Shown here: positions 49,955 to 59,008 of the stretch, in pieces | Layout: each line of letters begins with the position of its first letter | How positions within the stretch are numbered: the first letter of the stretch is position 1 | Assembly: GCF_026341855.1 (NCBI RefSeq) | Contig: NZ_JAPENW010000001.1 | Coordinates: 4,331,001 to 4,395,000 of the forward strand | Reading direction: 5' to 3' | Origin: Streptomyces sp. NBC_00568 | Lineage (GTDB): Bacteria; Actinomycetota; Actinomycetes; Streptomycetales; Streptomycetaceae | DNA length: 64,000 nt | Translations under genes and position numbers: made by a program | The notes under the pieces: model-generated | What the model was told of the DNA's origin: nothing | What the model saw: only the letters and a program-made list of their open reading frames with translations | The model's database searches: none

Positions 49955-50452
49955 TCAGGTGCCGCGGCGCTGTTCCTGGACGGCCCTCATAAGGTCCTCG
50001 ATGGCGGACTGGGTGTCGCGGTCACGCCCCTCGTCAATCGCTCCGAGAGCGGCGGCCGCGGCCTCACGAATCTGATGGGGAAGCCCGTCGGCGGCCGTGA
50101 GTTGGTAGGCGGCCTTGCGGCGCGCCATGCGCTCAGCGGCGTCTACTGCGTTGGGGCCGGACAGCGGAAAGACGGAGGCCCTGTATGTGGATATCCCCAG
50201 CACCATCATGTCCGCGATGCCGTCGGCGTACCCGAGCGCGGCGGCCTTCCCCTGGCCTTCCCGAATGGTTGCGACGATGCGACGGCGGGACAGGGCCGTG
50301 CCCACGGCGGCGCCGCCTCCCACGGAAAGGCCGCAGGTGACGGCGAGGAACGGTCCGCCCCAGGCGAAGCCGGTGAATCCTCCGAGGACCGCGAGCGCGA
50401 CCGTCCATGCGGCGGCTGTCCGGGAGCTTATTTGCTCGGGCGTGGTGTCCAT
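49955..50452 (-). CDS. Hypothetical membrane-associated protein
   Basis: A 165-aa protein started at the ATG at 50452 (MDTTPEQISSRTAAAWTVAL). Two hydrophobic segments lie near residues 14-50 (VALAVLGGFTGFAWGGPFL and VTCGLSVGGGAAVGTAL). The rest is a charged, helical C-terminal domain ending in DLMRAVQEQRRGT. No family is recognised. The ribosome site is weak, so the start is provisional. Confidence 0.6.
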   Translation of the reverse strand: MDTTPEQISSRTAAAWTVALAVLGGFTGFAWGGPFLAVTCGLSVGGGAAVGTALSRRRIVATIREGQGKAAALGYADGIADMMVLGISTYRASVFPLSGPNAVDAAERMARRKAAYQLTAADGLPHQIREAAAAALGAIDEGRDRDTQSAIEDLMRAVQEQRRGT

Positions 50453-51024
50453 GGTGGCAGTGTGCCAGCCGGGACGGACAGCACCGGTACGGGATGGCCC
50501 GCCGGTCTCGGATCTTGAGCAGTTACGCCCGGAGGGCAAACCGCACGGGCCGTTGTCGTTCACGTCCGTGCCACAGCCGTGCCACATCGGGCGGTCAGCC
50601 ACGGTCAACGACGGTTCATCGCAGTCGACATGACTTGCTGAGCTGGGGACTCCTCAAACCTGACTTGACCTGCACACCCTCGACGACCCTGACCACCAGG
50701 CTTACAAGGCAGCACTCCCCGCAGCCTGACGGAACAGAAGACGAAGGTGTCGTGGCAGGGATCAGCAGGGTGAGGGGGGTGGGTACGGAGCTTTCGGTAT
50801 CCCGCGGACTGTGGACATGGACACCTGTGACGAGGCGACCGGCGTTGCCCTCGTCGTCGATGCCCAGCAGGGACCCGGCGGCCGGTGACCGACTACCCGG
50901 ACTTCTCACATCTGGAGCGAGCCGATCAGGTGGTAGCCGCCATACCGGGCGGCGGCTGACGCGCGTACGGGAAAGACAGCTGGTCGGCGGATGGAGATCG
51001 GTCGGCGGGGAGTCCGTGCCGTAA
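50453..51024. other. Gap without a supportable gene
   Basis: These 572 nt have several short frames without starts or codon bias. Near 50699-50710 ggcttacaaggc again recalls a tRNA-Val(TAC) loop but lacks pairing. GC content falls toward the right. Confidence 0.35.
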
Positions 51025-51921
51025 TCACCGATATCCAATGTCTTCCGAACGGGTCGAGTGTTCGACGAAGGCCTCGAATTTTGGTGAGGTCACCACATCG
51101 GCAATGATCGCCTGGACCATGACGTTGGCCGCCCCACGAGCGGCTGAGAACCCGCGCCGAACGAGAAAGACCATAGGAACGCATGCAAGGAGCCATCGCG
51201 GATCGGACAGACTGGAGGAGGCGACGCAGCTCAACACACTTCCGGAAATCCCGACGTTCACTTTGAGATCTGCCTCCGCTGCCAGACGGTCGTAGTCCGC
51301 GTACAGCTCTTTACTTGCCATGAAAAGTCGAGTTCGTAGCGAATACAACTCGTACACCAGAATATCGTAACCGGGCCTCACTCGGGCGTCGTTGTCGGGG
51401 ATTCGGTCTCGCACATATCGCACCAGCATCTCAACTGAGCCAGGTGACAGCATGCTTCCGCCGCGCAAGACTACTTCTCCAGCACCTGTCTTGACCTTAG
51501 TGCTCCTTTTGTAAGGCCAGTGAAGATGCCTTCGCCATTGCGGGCGACTATAGGGGTCATCCACGGGCGGAAAGTACTCACGCCGTTTAGCTCGGATTCG
51601 CCTCCTCAAGGAAGACACTCGGGGCAGTGACAGTACGGACAAGATCGCAGAAACACGGAGCCAGCTCAAGAAACCGAGAACCGTTCCTGCGTTTACTTCG
51701 AGCAAGCTTCCCAAGAAATACGCAGCAAATACACTGGCTCCAAGGAGGGCAGGCTTTCCAAGCCACCCCGCAATCTCGTACAGCGGCTCCAGAGGAGCAG
51801 GTGCATTTTCCTTCGACGGGAATCTATCGCCCACCACAAGGATGATTGCCAGCAGATATACGTATCCGATTGTCAACGGCGTACGCAGTTCGCGGAGTCC
51901 GGGCAGAAGAGTCAACAACAC
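51025..51921 (-). CDS. Low-GC hypothetical membrane protein
   Basis: A 298-aa protein with N-terminal membrane segments (PLTIGYVYLLAIILVVG and LLGASVFAAYFLGSLL), a basic soluble region (PRVSSLRRRIRAKRREYFPP), a helical part (ELYSLRTRLFMASKELYADY) and a last hydrophobic segment (LLACVPMVFLVRRG). The gene is clearly lower in GC and uses codons unlike its neighbours, indicating recent transfer. I recognise no family. No partner gene is adjacent, so a defence or toxin role cannot be argued. Confidence 0.65.
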   Translation of the reverse strand: MLLTLLPGLRELRTPLTIGYVYLLAIILVVGDRFPSKENAPAPLEPLYEIAGWLGKPALLGASVFAAYFLGSLLEVNAGTVLGFLSWLRVSAILSVLSLPRVSSLRRRIRAKRREYFPPVDDPYSRPQWRRHLHWPYKRSTKVKTGAGEVVLRGGSMLSPGSVEMLVRYVRDRIPDNDARVRPGYDILVYELYSLRTRLFMASKELYADYDRLAAEADLKVNVGISGSVLSCVASSSLSDPRWLLACVPMVFLVRRGFSAARGAANVMVQAIIADVVTSPKFEAFVEHSTRSEDIGYR

Positions 51922-51977
51922 AGGATAAATTTCCTATCCCGTGTTCGGCTGCGCCGCAAAGGACACGACGCTTTCGG

Positions 51978-52172
51978 TCATGCGCTACGGCGTTTCCGGC
52001 TGGTGGTCTTCTTCTGCGTCTTTTTGGCGGTCTGCTTCTTCACCGTCGCCTTCTTGGCCGTGGCCTTCTTCCTCGGCCGCTCGTGCTGCGGGGCCGGCTC
52101 TTCACCGCGGGAGGCCCTGGCCTGGTTGGACCGAAGGTCCTGGGCCACCGCGCCCGCCACATGGAGCTGCAA
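51978..52172 (-). pseudogene. Fragment of a Lys-rich, histone-like-tailed Streptomyces protein
   Basis: The frame reads LQLHVAGAVAQDLRSNQA, then after a short jump a tail rich in KKATAKKATVKK and KKTTSRKRR. The first phrase matches my memory of a widespread Streptomyces protein in which LHVAGLVAQDLEAN precedes a coiled coil and a Lys/Ala-rich stretch. Here the coiled coil is missing and no start is present, so it looks like a deletion remnant. Confidence 0.5.
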
Positions 52173-52300
52173 ACAGAAGCGTTGGTCTGACGGTAGTCGT
52201 TGACGGCAACGCGAACGCACCTAGCCGTATCAGGAGAACCAGCCAAGCACTCACGGAGTAGGCGGGGAGGCATCACCCCTACTCCTGCGGCCGCCCGGAT

Positions 52301-52323
52301 GATCTCCTAAAGCGGCGCTCAGC
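52301..52323 (+). other. Third CTCCTAA (tRNA-Arg(CCT)-like) fragment
   Basis: ctcctaaagcggcgctcagc at 52304-52323 differs by one base from the 46286 and 47857 copies. Only this core is shared. It ends 12 nt before the next minus-strand reading frame (52335). Confidence 0.6.
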
Positions 52324-52334
52324 CTCTACACCGC

Positions 52335-52795
52335 TCAGGACGAGGACGTGAAGCCAGGGGACTGGTCGAGGTGGAACGAGGAGCCCAGAGCCGTCGGAGT
52401 CCAACCCTCACGCAAGGCAAGCCGAACAGCCGCGGCTACACCGGACGGCAGTACAGGCTCAGCCTCGCGGCCGATCCAGTTGCTCGGATGCGGCTGGTCG
52501 GTGATGACCATCGAGCGTCGTCCCCGGAGTGTTCGCATCCTCCACCGCGAACGTACACGGCGACCAAGCCAGCCCCTGGCAGTACGTCGGCCGGCCCTGC
52601 AGCCGCCAGCGGTAGGCCGAACTCCGCGGCGCTTGGTCGCCGTTGCCGCCAGTAGGGGTGGAAGAGCAGCTGCGCCGACAGCCGGTACAGATGTCGGCGC
52701 AACTCGGTTCTGCCGGGCTGCTCCGCAAGCTGTCGGTAGGTGGCACTCCACTCCTGCTGCGCCTGAGCGAGGTCGGCGGGGAACGGTCACATGCA
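52335..52795 (-). pseudogene. Decayed small genes (two protein remnants)
   Basis: Reading from 52795 down, one frame gives FPADLAQAQEWSATYRQLAE followed by LYRLSAQLLFHPYWR, a phrase typical of a small Streptomyces family, but with no start codon. From about 52480 another frame reads PHPSNWIGREAEPVLPSGVA and ALREGWTPTALGSSFHLD to the stop at 52335, again a familiar small-protein ending. The two are in different frames, so at least one frameshift or fusion has occurred. Confidence 0.5.
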
Positions 52796-53024
52796 CAAAT
52801 TCAATTATGTGTTTGATTTATGGTCCAGCGAGGAGCGGAGGGACCTCTTCGCCTGCGATGCTGTGACTCGGCTACCCGACCACGGCTCGCGTGAGCTGGT
52901 CCTGGTCAGCGTGGCCATCTATCGGTGAGCGAACACACTCGCGCCCCCCTTTTTGCACCTCGCTCTCGCTCCGGCTGCAGTCGAGGGAGGAGCATAGGAG
53001 TTGAGCGAGCAAGGGAGGCCTGCC

Positions 53025-53201
53025 ATGAAGACCGGAGCCTCGGATTACGACCGCTGGCTGTACTCTCACACGCCCTCTCAGGCCGAGGGCGAGCGTGACG
53101 AACCGGCCGAGAGCGCGGCCATGGAGCAGCACCCCGACGTCCCCAGGACCGAGCCGTCCCAGGCAGAGGGCGAGCGGGTGGACGACACCAGGACCACCTG
53201 A
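53025..53201 (+). CDS. Small hydrophilic hypothetical protein
   Basis: A 58-aa protein, MKTGASDYDRWLYSHTPS and so on, started at the ATG at 53025 because AAGGGAGG lies 6 nt upstream. A nine-residue phrase PSQAEGERD/V occurs twice, so part of the gene is duplicated. It is acidic with no domain. The clear ribosome site makes it likely to be expressed. Confidence 0.6.
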   Translation: MKTGASDYDRWLYSHTPSQAEGERDEPAESAAMEQHPDVPRTEPSQAEGERVDDTRTT

Positions 53202-53218
53202 CCGTCGAACGGCGCCTG

Positions 53219-53352
53219 AGTGTCTATCTGCGTGACAACGCCAACGTAGGCGGCGGACAACGGCGCACGCCTGCGGACAGCCGCGGCAGGTGAGCAACCC
53301 GCCGTCCTAGGTGGAGCGTGCGCTCAAGTTGCTTCGGGCCGAAGAGGTCGTG
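53219..53352 (+). repeat. Dispersed ~130-bp repeat, copy 2, ending in a tRNA-Pro-like arm
   Basis: The partner of 49253-49387. It ends in ttgcttcgggccgaagaggt and then cgtg, one base longer into the tRNA than copy 1. It stops 3 nt before the stop codon of the DUF6928 gene at 53355. Confidence 0.7.
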
Positions 53353-53354
53353 AG

Positions 53355-54113
53355 CTAAAGGCTGTCGCGCTCAATCAGTGAGCCGTCAGGGCTCAGTGTG
53401 TAGAAGCGCGGCGGGGCCATGGCTTCCACGGCTCTGCGCAGCTCCGCTTCCTGTTCCGCACGAGCAGGCCCGTGTGGCTCCCGCACATGGAATCCGTGCA
53501 GCTCGATGGCATCCGCGTCGACGTCATCTGGCTCGGGACGGCCCTCCTGGATAAAGCCGCAGAGTGCCCGCAACGCGTCTTCGCCCAGATCCAAGGGGTG
53601 AAAGGGCAGGGCGTAGGGCTCTTCCTCCTCGCCAGGCCACGGGACGATGCCGGCCGGGCGGTCTCCGGCCCAGTAAGGCAGCTCAAAGGGGAGTGGCTCG
53701 CCGATGTTCTCGATGATGCCGCTGTCCGGGGACAGGCTCAGGGAGCGGACGAGGCGCCCGTCCTCCCATACGGCGAACGCCAGCCAGTCCGCGACGCTGT
53801 GCATGGCGTGCAGGACGAGCCGTCGGCCGGCGCTCGCTGCGACGAGGTGCTCCGGGAGCTGAGAGGGGGCGTCGATCATCACCCTCTGATCACCGATGAC
53901 CTCCACGCCCGGCCAGCTGGCTGCGTACGCCGTTCCCTTCGAGGGGTAGACGCCGTCCCAGAGATTCGAGCCCTCGCACTCCTCGATCTCCCAGCCCGGG
54001 TAGAGCTGCCGCATCATGCTGATCGTCCGATCAAGATCTGCCGCGCCCACACGCCGCAGCAGCTCCGGCACGTCGCCGTCGGCGTACACCAGAAGTCCTG
54101 TCTTGGCTCCCAA
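53355..54113 (-). CDS. DUF6928 family protein
   Basis: A 252-aa cytoplasmic protein beginning LGAKTGLLVYADGDVPELLR, with LYPGWEIEE, GTYAAS-like, VADWLAFAVWEDGRLVRSL, SLSPDSGIIENIGEPLPFE and LPFHPLDLGEDALRALCGF. I recognise a Streptomyces family (DUF6928) of unknown function. The start is a TTG at 54113 behind GGGGAGGGG; the frame is open further upstream but reads unlike protein. It is the last island gene before the right repeat and looks intact. Confidence 0.78.
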   Translation of the reverse strand: MGAKTGLLVYADGDVPELLRRVGAADLDRTISMMRQLYPGWEIEECEGSNLWDGVYPSKGTAYAASWPGVEVIGDQRVMIDAPSQLPEHLVAASAGRRLVLHAMHSVADWLAFAVWEDGRLVRSLSLSPDSGIIENIGEPLPFELPYWAGDRPAGIVPWPGEEEEPYALPFHPLDLGEDALRALCGFIQEGRPEPDDVDADAIELHGFHVREPHGPARAEQEAELRRAVEAMAPPRFYTLSPDGSLIERDSL

Positions 54114-54328
54114 AGCCCCTCCCCAGGGTGTCGCCCTCGCTGGCGGATGCACCGTAGCCGCCCCCACTGACCAAGGAAGCGACTCAGTCCGCGGGTCCGG
54201 CTGAGCCGTCTCTGGGCCGTCTCTGGGCCGTCCGAGGCTGGCCAAGGCCGACCGACGGCGACCGACAGTGACAGACGAGCCACAGACGTCGGCGATAGAA
54301 CCCCAGGTCGGAGCCCCCTGACCGAACG
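54114..54328. other. Island right end
   Basis: No gene. On the minus strand at 54170-54240 the phrase RDGPETAQ occurs twice in different frames (from the duplicated tctgggccgt), resembling the C-terminal DGPQTAQ of the integrase remnant at the other end. Confidence 0.4.
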
Positions 54329-54368
54329 GGTTTCCCCCGAGGGGTAGCCGTCAGGCAAGATGGGGTGT
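54329..54368 (+). repeat. Right 40-bp direct repeat, putative attR
   Basis: This is a perfect copy of 43851-43890. It lies 40 bp before the ABC-F start codon and could contain that gene's promoter (caagat as a -10-like box). If so, the original site was the ABC-F promoter region. Confidence 0.85.
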
Positions 54369-54408
54369 ATCTGCCCACTGCCGATTTCAAGCGTCCGGAC
54401 GGTTTCTC

Positions 54409-56073
<1,665 letters not shown>

Positions 56074-56079
56074 TCGGTC

Positions 56080-56490
56080 TTGCGCCACATCTACCGATGC
56101 CCGCTGCGCTGGGCGGACATGGACGCGTACGGCCACGTCAACAACGTGGTGTTCCTCCGCTATCTGGAGGAAGCCCGTATCGACTTCCTGTTCCGCCCGG
56201 AGAAGGACTTCAAGCAGGGGTCCGTGGTGGCGCGTCATGAGATCGACTACAAGCGGCAGTTGGTCCACCGGCACGCGCCGGTGGACGTCGAGCTCTGGGT
56301 GACGCAGATCCGGGCGGCTTCCTTCACGATCACCTACGAGGTGAAGGACCCGGACCAGGTCTACGTCACGGCCTCGACGGTGATCGTGCCGTTCGACTTC
56401 GAGCAGCAGCGTCCTCGCCGGATCACGGCCGAGGAGCGCGACTTCCTGGAGTCGTACCGCGACGACGAGGACGAGGCCGTCGCGGCATGA
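56080..56490 (+). CDS. Acyl-CoA thioesterase (4HBT hot-dog)
   Basis: A 136-aa hot-dog protein: CPLRWADMDAYGHVNNVVFL carries the catalytic-type Asp and the H-V-N-N helix start; EARIDFLF and HEIDYKRQLVHR follow. These enzymes hydrolyse acyl-CoA thioesters. It starts with TTG 6 bp after ettA and overlaps the next gene by 4 bp, so the three genes are one operon. The acyl substrate is not predictable. Confidence 0.88.
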   Translation: MRHIYRCPLRWADMDAYGHVNNVVFLRYLEEARIDFLFRPEKDFKQGSVVARHEIDYKRQLVHRHAPVDVELWVTQIRAASFTITYEVKDPDQVYVTASTVIVPFDFEQQRPRRITAEERDFLESYRDDEDEAVAA

Positions 56491-57200
56491 CGGTCCTGCA
56501 CCTCGCCGACGCGGGGGAGGCGGCGGATTTCGCCGCCTTCCTCTCCCGGCTCGTCCACTACGACCGCGCGGCCGCCGTGCGCCTCCAGGCGCACGGCACC
56601 ACGCTCGCGGTCTTCGGCCGCCCGCCGTCGTTCGAGGTCCTCGCGATCCGCACGGCGCGTCTGGCCAAGCCGTACGAGAACGGGCTGGAGGTCACCCTCG
56701 ACGTGACCGTGTCGGCCGGTGAACTCCTGGAGTCCGTCGACGAGTCGGCGGCCACCGCCGCCGTGCCGGGCGCTGTCACCGGGCCACCGTGGGCCGGCGT
56801 GCTGCCGCCCCGCGGCGGCTGGCGGCAGGAACCGGGGCTGCCCGCCCCGGACGCCGTACGGGCGATGGTCGCCGCGGCCGTGGCCGAATTCCGGGCGCGT
56901 ACCGAAGAGTTGGCGCCCGAGCGGCGGACCCGTGCCGAACTCGACCGTGTCGGGCGGGAGATATGGTCCCGGTCGATCGGTGACACCGGACTTCCCGTGC
57001 GGGCCGCGCACGCCGCCCAGTCGATGGGATTCCTGCGACCCGTATCGCCCGCGGTCCCGTCCGCCGCACAGCAAGCCCCCTCCGGCGAGAGCCCGTTGGC
57101 GCTCTACTCGTCAGGTGCCTGGCTGCGCCTGCGCACGCCGTTCGGGTCGGTCGCCGTCCGCAGGGCGGGACTCGGGGCCCTGGACATCAGCGTCCACTGA
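56487..57200 (+). CDS. Conserved hypothetical protein
   Basis: A 237-aa cytoplasmic protein (MTVLHLADAGEAADFAAFL; TLAVFGRPPSFEVLAIRT; LEVTLDVTVSAGELLESVD; GAWLRLRTPFGSVAVRRAGL). It overlaps the thioesterase stop by 4 bp (ATGA) and is the last gene of the ettA operon. No domain is recognised, and the middle is Ala/Pro-rich. Its steady place behind a thioesterase suggests a housekeeping role, but nothing more can be said. Confidence 0.75.
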   Translation: MTVLHLADAGEAADFAAFLSRLVHYDRAAAVRLQAHGTTLAVFGRPPSFEVLAIRTARLAKPYENGLEVTLDVTVSAGELLESVDESAATAAVPGAVTGPPWAGVLPPRGGWRQEPGLPAPDAVRAMVAAAVAEFRARTEELAPERRTRAELDRVGREIWSRSIGDTGLPVRAAHAAQSMGFLRPVSPAVPSAAQQAPSGESPLALYSSGAWLRLRTPFGSVAVRRAGLGALDISVH

Positions 57201-57306
57201 CCGGGCCGTTGCGCACGCGGTCGTGGCGTGGGCCTTCTCGTTCGCGTGATCTGCCCCTGGTGGCGGGCCGTCCCGTCCGTCCCGTCCGTCCCGTCCCGCG
57301 ACGGTG
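57201..57306. repeat. Convergent gap with tandem cccgtccgt
   Basis: At about 57268-57296 cgtcccgtc-type units are repeated three times. No clear hairpin terminator is seen between the convergent genes. Confidence 0.6.
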
Positions 57307-58302
57307 TCACTCGGGTGGGCGCTCGTCCGGCCATACGCCGATGTGGTCCGGCTCCAGTTCCAGTGCCACGCGGTCCCGCATGCCGAGCGCCCGGGTGTAC
57401 TCGGCGGGGAGCTGGAGACGGCCGGCCCGGTCGAGCATCGCGTACTCGCGGGCCACGACCGCCTCCTGACCGGTCGCCGCGTCGACCTCCGTGCGGCGCA
57501 GGACCTCCGTGGAGGTGCGGCCGTCGCGGATGGCGACCGTGCGGCGCACCTCGGAGGCGACCGCCTGGTCGTGGGTGACGATCACGACGGTGGTGCCGAG
57601 GAGCTCGTTCGCGGTGCGGAACGCGGCGAAGATCTGCTCGGCGGTGTGGGAGTCGAGCTCGCCGGTGGGTTCGTCGGCGAGCAGGACGGCGGGGGCGTTG
57701 GCGAGGGCCACGGCGATCGCCGCGCGCTGCTGCTGACCTCCCGACATCTCGTACGGGCGGCGATCGCGGCAGTCGGCGACCTTCAGCAACTCCAGCAGCT
57801 CCAGGGCGCGTTCGGACCGCGCCCGGCGGCTCGCGCGGCCACCGGCCAGCTGCATCGGGAGGGTGACGTTCTGGGCCGCCGTCAGGTACGGCAGGAGGTT
57901 GCGGGACGTCTGCTGCCAGACGAAGCCGACGACCTCCCGCTGATAACGCAGGCGCTTCTTCGCCCCCATCGTGAGGAGATCACGGCCCGCGACGCGTGCC
58001 GCGCCCGCGGTGGGGGTGTCCAGGCCGGCCAGGATGTTCATCAGCGTCGACTTGCCGCTGCCCGACGCACCCACCAGCGCCATCAACTCGCCCTTCCGGA
58101 CCAGCAGATCGAGCCCCTGGAGCGCCTGCACCTCCACACCGTCGGTGGAGAAGATCCGGACCAGACGGTCGCAGGTGATCAGGGCGTCGTGGCCGTAGGC
58201 GGGAAGGTCGCGGCGGGCGGCCGCGCGATCGGCGAGGTCGGCGAAGGAGGGGTCGGCGGGGTTCGCGGGGCCGGTGGCCTCCGTGGGGCGGGCGGTGGTC
58301 AT
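57307..58302 (-). CDS. ABC transporter ATP-binding protein (MacB/LolD type)
   Basis: A 331-aa ATPase: Walker A GASGSGKST, Q-loop FVWQQTSRNLLPYLTAAQN, signature MSGGQQQRAAIAVAL, Walker B LLADEPTGELD and H-loop VIVTHD. It belongs with the FtsX-type permeases upstream to form a type VII (MacB-like) exporter or mechanotransmitter. A C-terminal extension of ~90 residues (EYAMLDRAGRLQLPAEY, LGMRDRVALELEPDHIGV) resembles an AbrB/SpoVT-like swapped-hairpin and is unusual. The start overlaps the repeat ORF stop as ATGA. Confidence 0.9.
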   Translation of the reverse strand: MTTARPTEATGPANPADPSFADLADRAAARRDLPAYGHDALITCDRLVRIFSTDGVEVQALQGLDLLVRKGELMALVGASGSGKSTLMNILAGLDTPTAGAARVAGRDLLTMGAKKRLRYQREVVGFVWQQTSRNLLPYLTAAQNVTLPMQLAGGRASRRARSERALELLELLKVADCRDRRPYEMSGGQQQRAAIAVALANAPAVLLADEPTGELDSHTAEQIFAAFRTANELLGTTVVIVTHDQAVASEVRRTVAIRDGRTSTEVLRRTEVDAATGQEAVVAREYAMLDRAGRLQLPAEYTRALGMRDRVALELEPDHIGVWPDERPPE

Positions 58303-58892
58303 GGCCGACTCCTGGTGACGCTGGTCGATCGGGGGCCCGAAGCGGTGCGTGAAGCGGTGCGTGAAGCGGTGCCGGGAGCGGCAACTGGAGCCCCCGGAGT
58401 GGCGCTCGGAGCAGTACCCGATGCGGTGGCCGGAGCAGCACCCGGAGCCGTGGCCGGAGCGGTCCCCGGAGCCCCACCGGGAGCAGTACCCGGGGCGGCG
58501 CTCGGAGCCGCACCCCGAGCGGTGGCAGGAGCGGTAACCGGAGGAGCACCCGATGCGGTACCCGGAGCGGCGCTCGGAGCGGTGGTCGTGTGTCGGTTCG
58601 AGGCGTGGGTGTGGGCGGGCGGAGCGTCGCCCGTCCCGGGGTGGGCGGTGAATCGGGCCGCCCGCGTGTCCGCGACCGCGACGGACGCCGGACCGCTCCG
58701 CGTCGGCTCATGCGCCACGGCGACGGACGTCGGACCGGTCCGCGTCGGCTCATGCGCCACGGTGACGGACGTCGGACCGGTCCGCGTCGGCTCATGCGCC
58801 ACGGTGACGGACGTCGGACCGGTCCGCGTCGGCTCATGCGCCACCGTGACGGACGCCGGACCGCTCCGCGTCGGCTCAGAGGTGCTGCGCAT
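58299..58892 (-). CDS. Repeat-rich low-complexity protein in the ABC operon
   Basis: A 197-aa predicted protein with no fold. The first ~70 residues are five units of HEPTRTGPTSVTVA (14 aa, 42 bp). The rest is Ala/Pro/Gly/Thr-rich (APGTAPGGAPGTAPATAP). It starts at an ATG in a TGATG overlap with the small ORF upstream and ends in an ATGA overlap with the ABC ATPase gene. The overlaps on both sides argue that it is translated; it may serve only to carry ribosomes to the ATPase. No homologue is recognised. Confidence 0.5.
   Translation of the reverse strand: MRSTSEPTRSGPASVTVAHEPTRTGPTSVTVAHEPTRTGPTSVTVAHEPTRTGPTSVAVAHEPTRSGPASVAVADTRAARFTAHPGTGDAPPAHTHASNRHTTTAPSAAPGTASGAPPVTAPATARGAAPSAAPGTAPGGAPGTAPATAPGAAPATASGTAPSATPGAPVAAPGTASRTASRTASGPRSTSVTRSRP
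58680..58885 (-). repeat. 42-bp tandem repeat
   Basis: About five near-identical 42-bp units (containing ggaccggtccgcgtcggctc) encode the 14-aa repeat of the low-complexity ORF. The inner units differ by only a base or two. Confidence 0.88.
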
Positions 58893-59008
58893 CAGTTGTC
58901 CCGCCTCTCCCTATCAGGTGCTCCCCGTTCCGTCTCGTCACGCGTCCTCGGCTCCTCCGCATCGGTCGTCCCCGGCCTCTCCTCGTCCGTTGTCCCCCGC
59001 GCGCTCAT
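58892..59008 (-). CDS. 38-aa ORF linking permease and repeat ORF
   Basis: Reading MSARGTTDEERPGTTDAEEP and on, all charged and disordered. Its ATG at 59008 overlaps the permease stop as ATGA, and its stop overlaps the next ATG as TGATG. It has no ribosome site of its own, so it would be translated only by coupling. Confidence 0.4.
   Translation of the reverse strand: MSARGTTDEERPGTTDAEEPRTRDETERGAPDRERRDN

Noticed and set aside
50699..50712. Another tRNA-Val(TAC) arm (ggcttacaaggc)
   Set aside because: Only the loop sequence matches; neighbouring stem and T-arm pairing are absent, so chance is likely.
43851..54368. Intact actinobacterial conjugative element or prophage
   Set aside because: No replication, transfer, excisionase, portal, capsid or lysis gene is seen, and the integrase is truncated.
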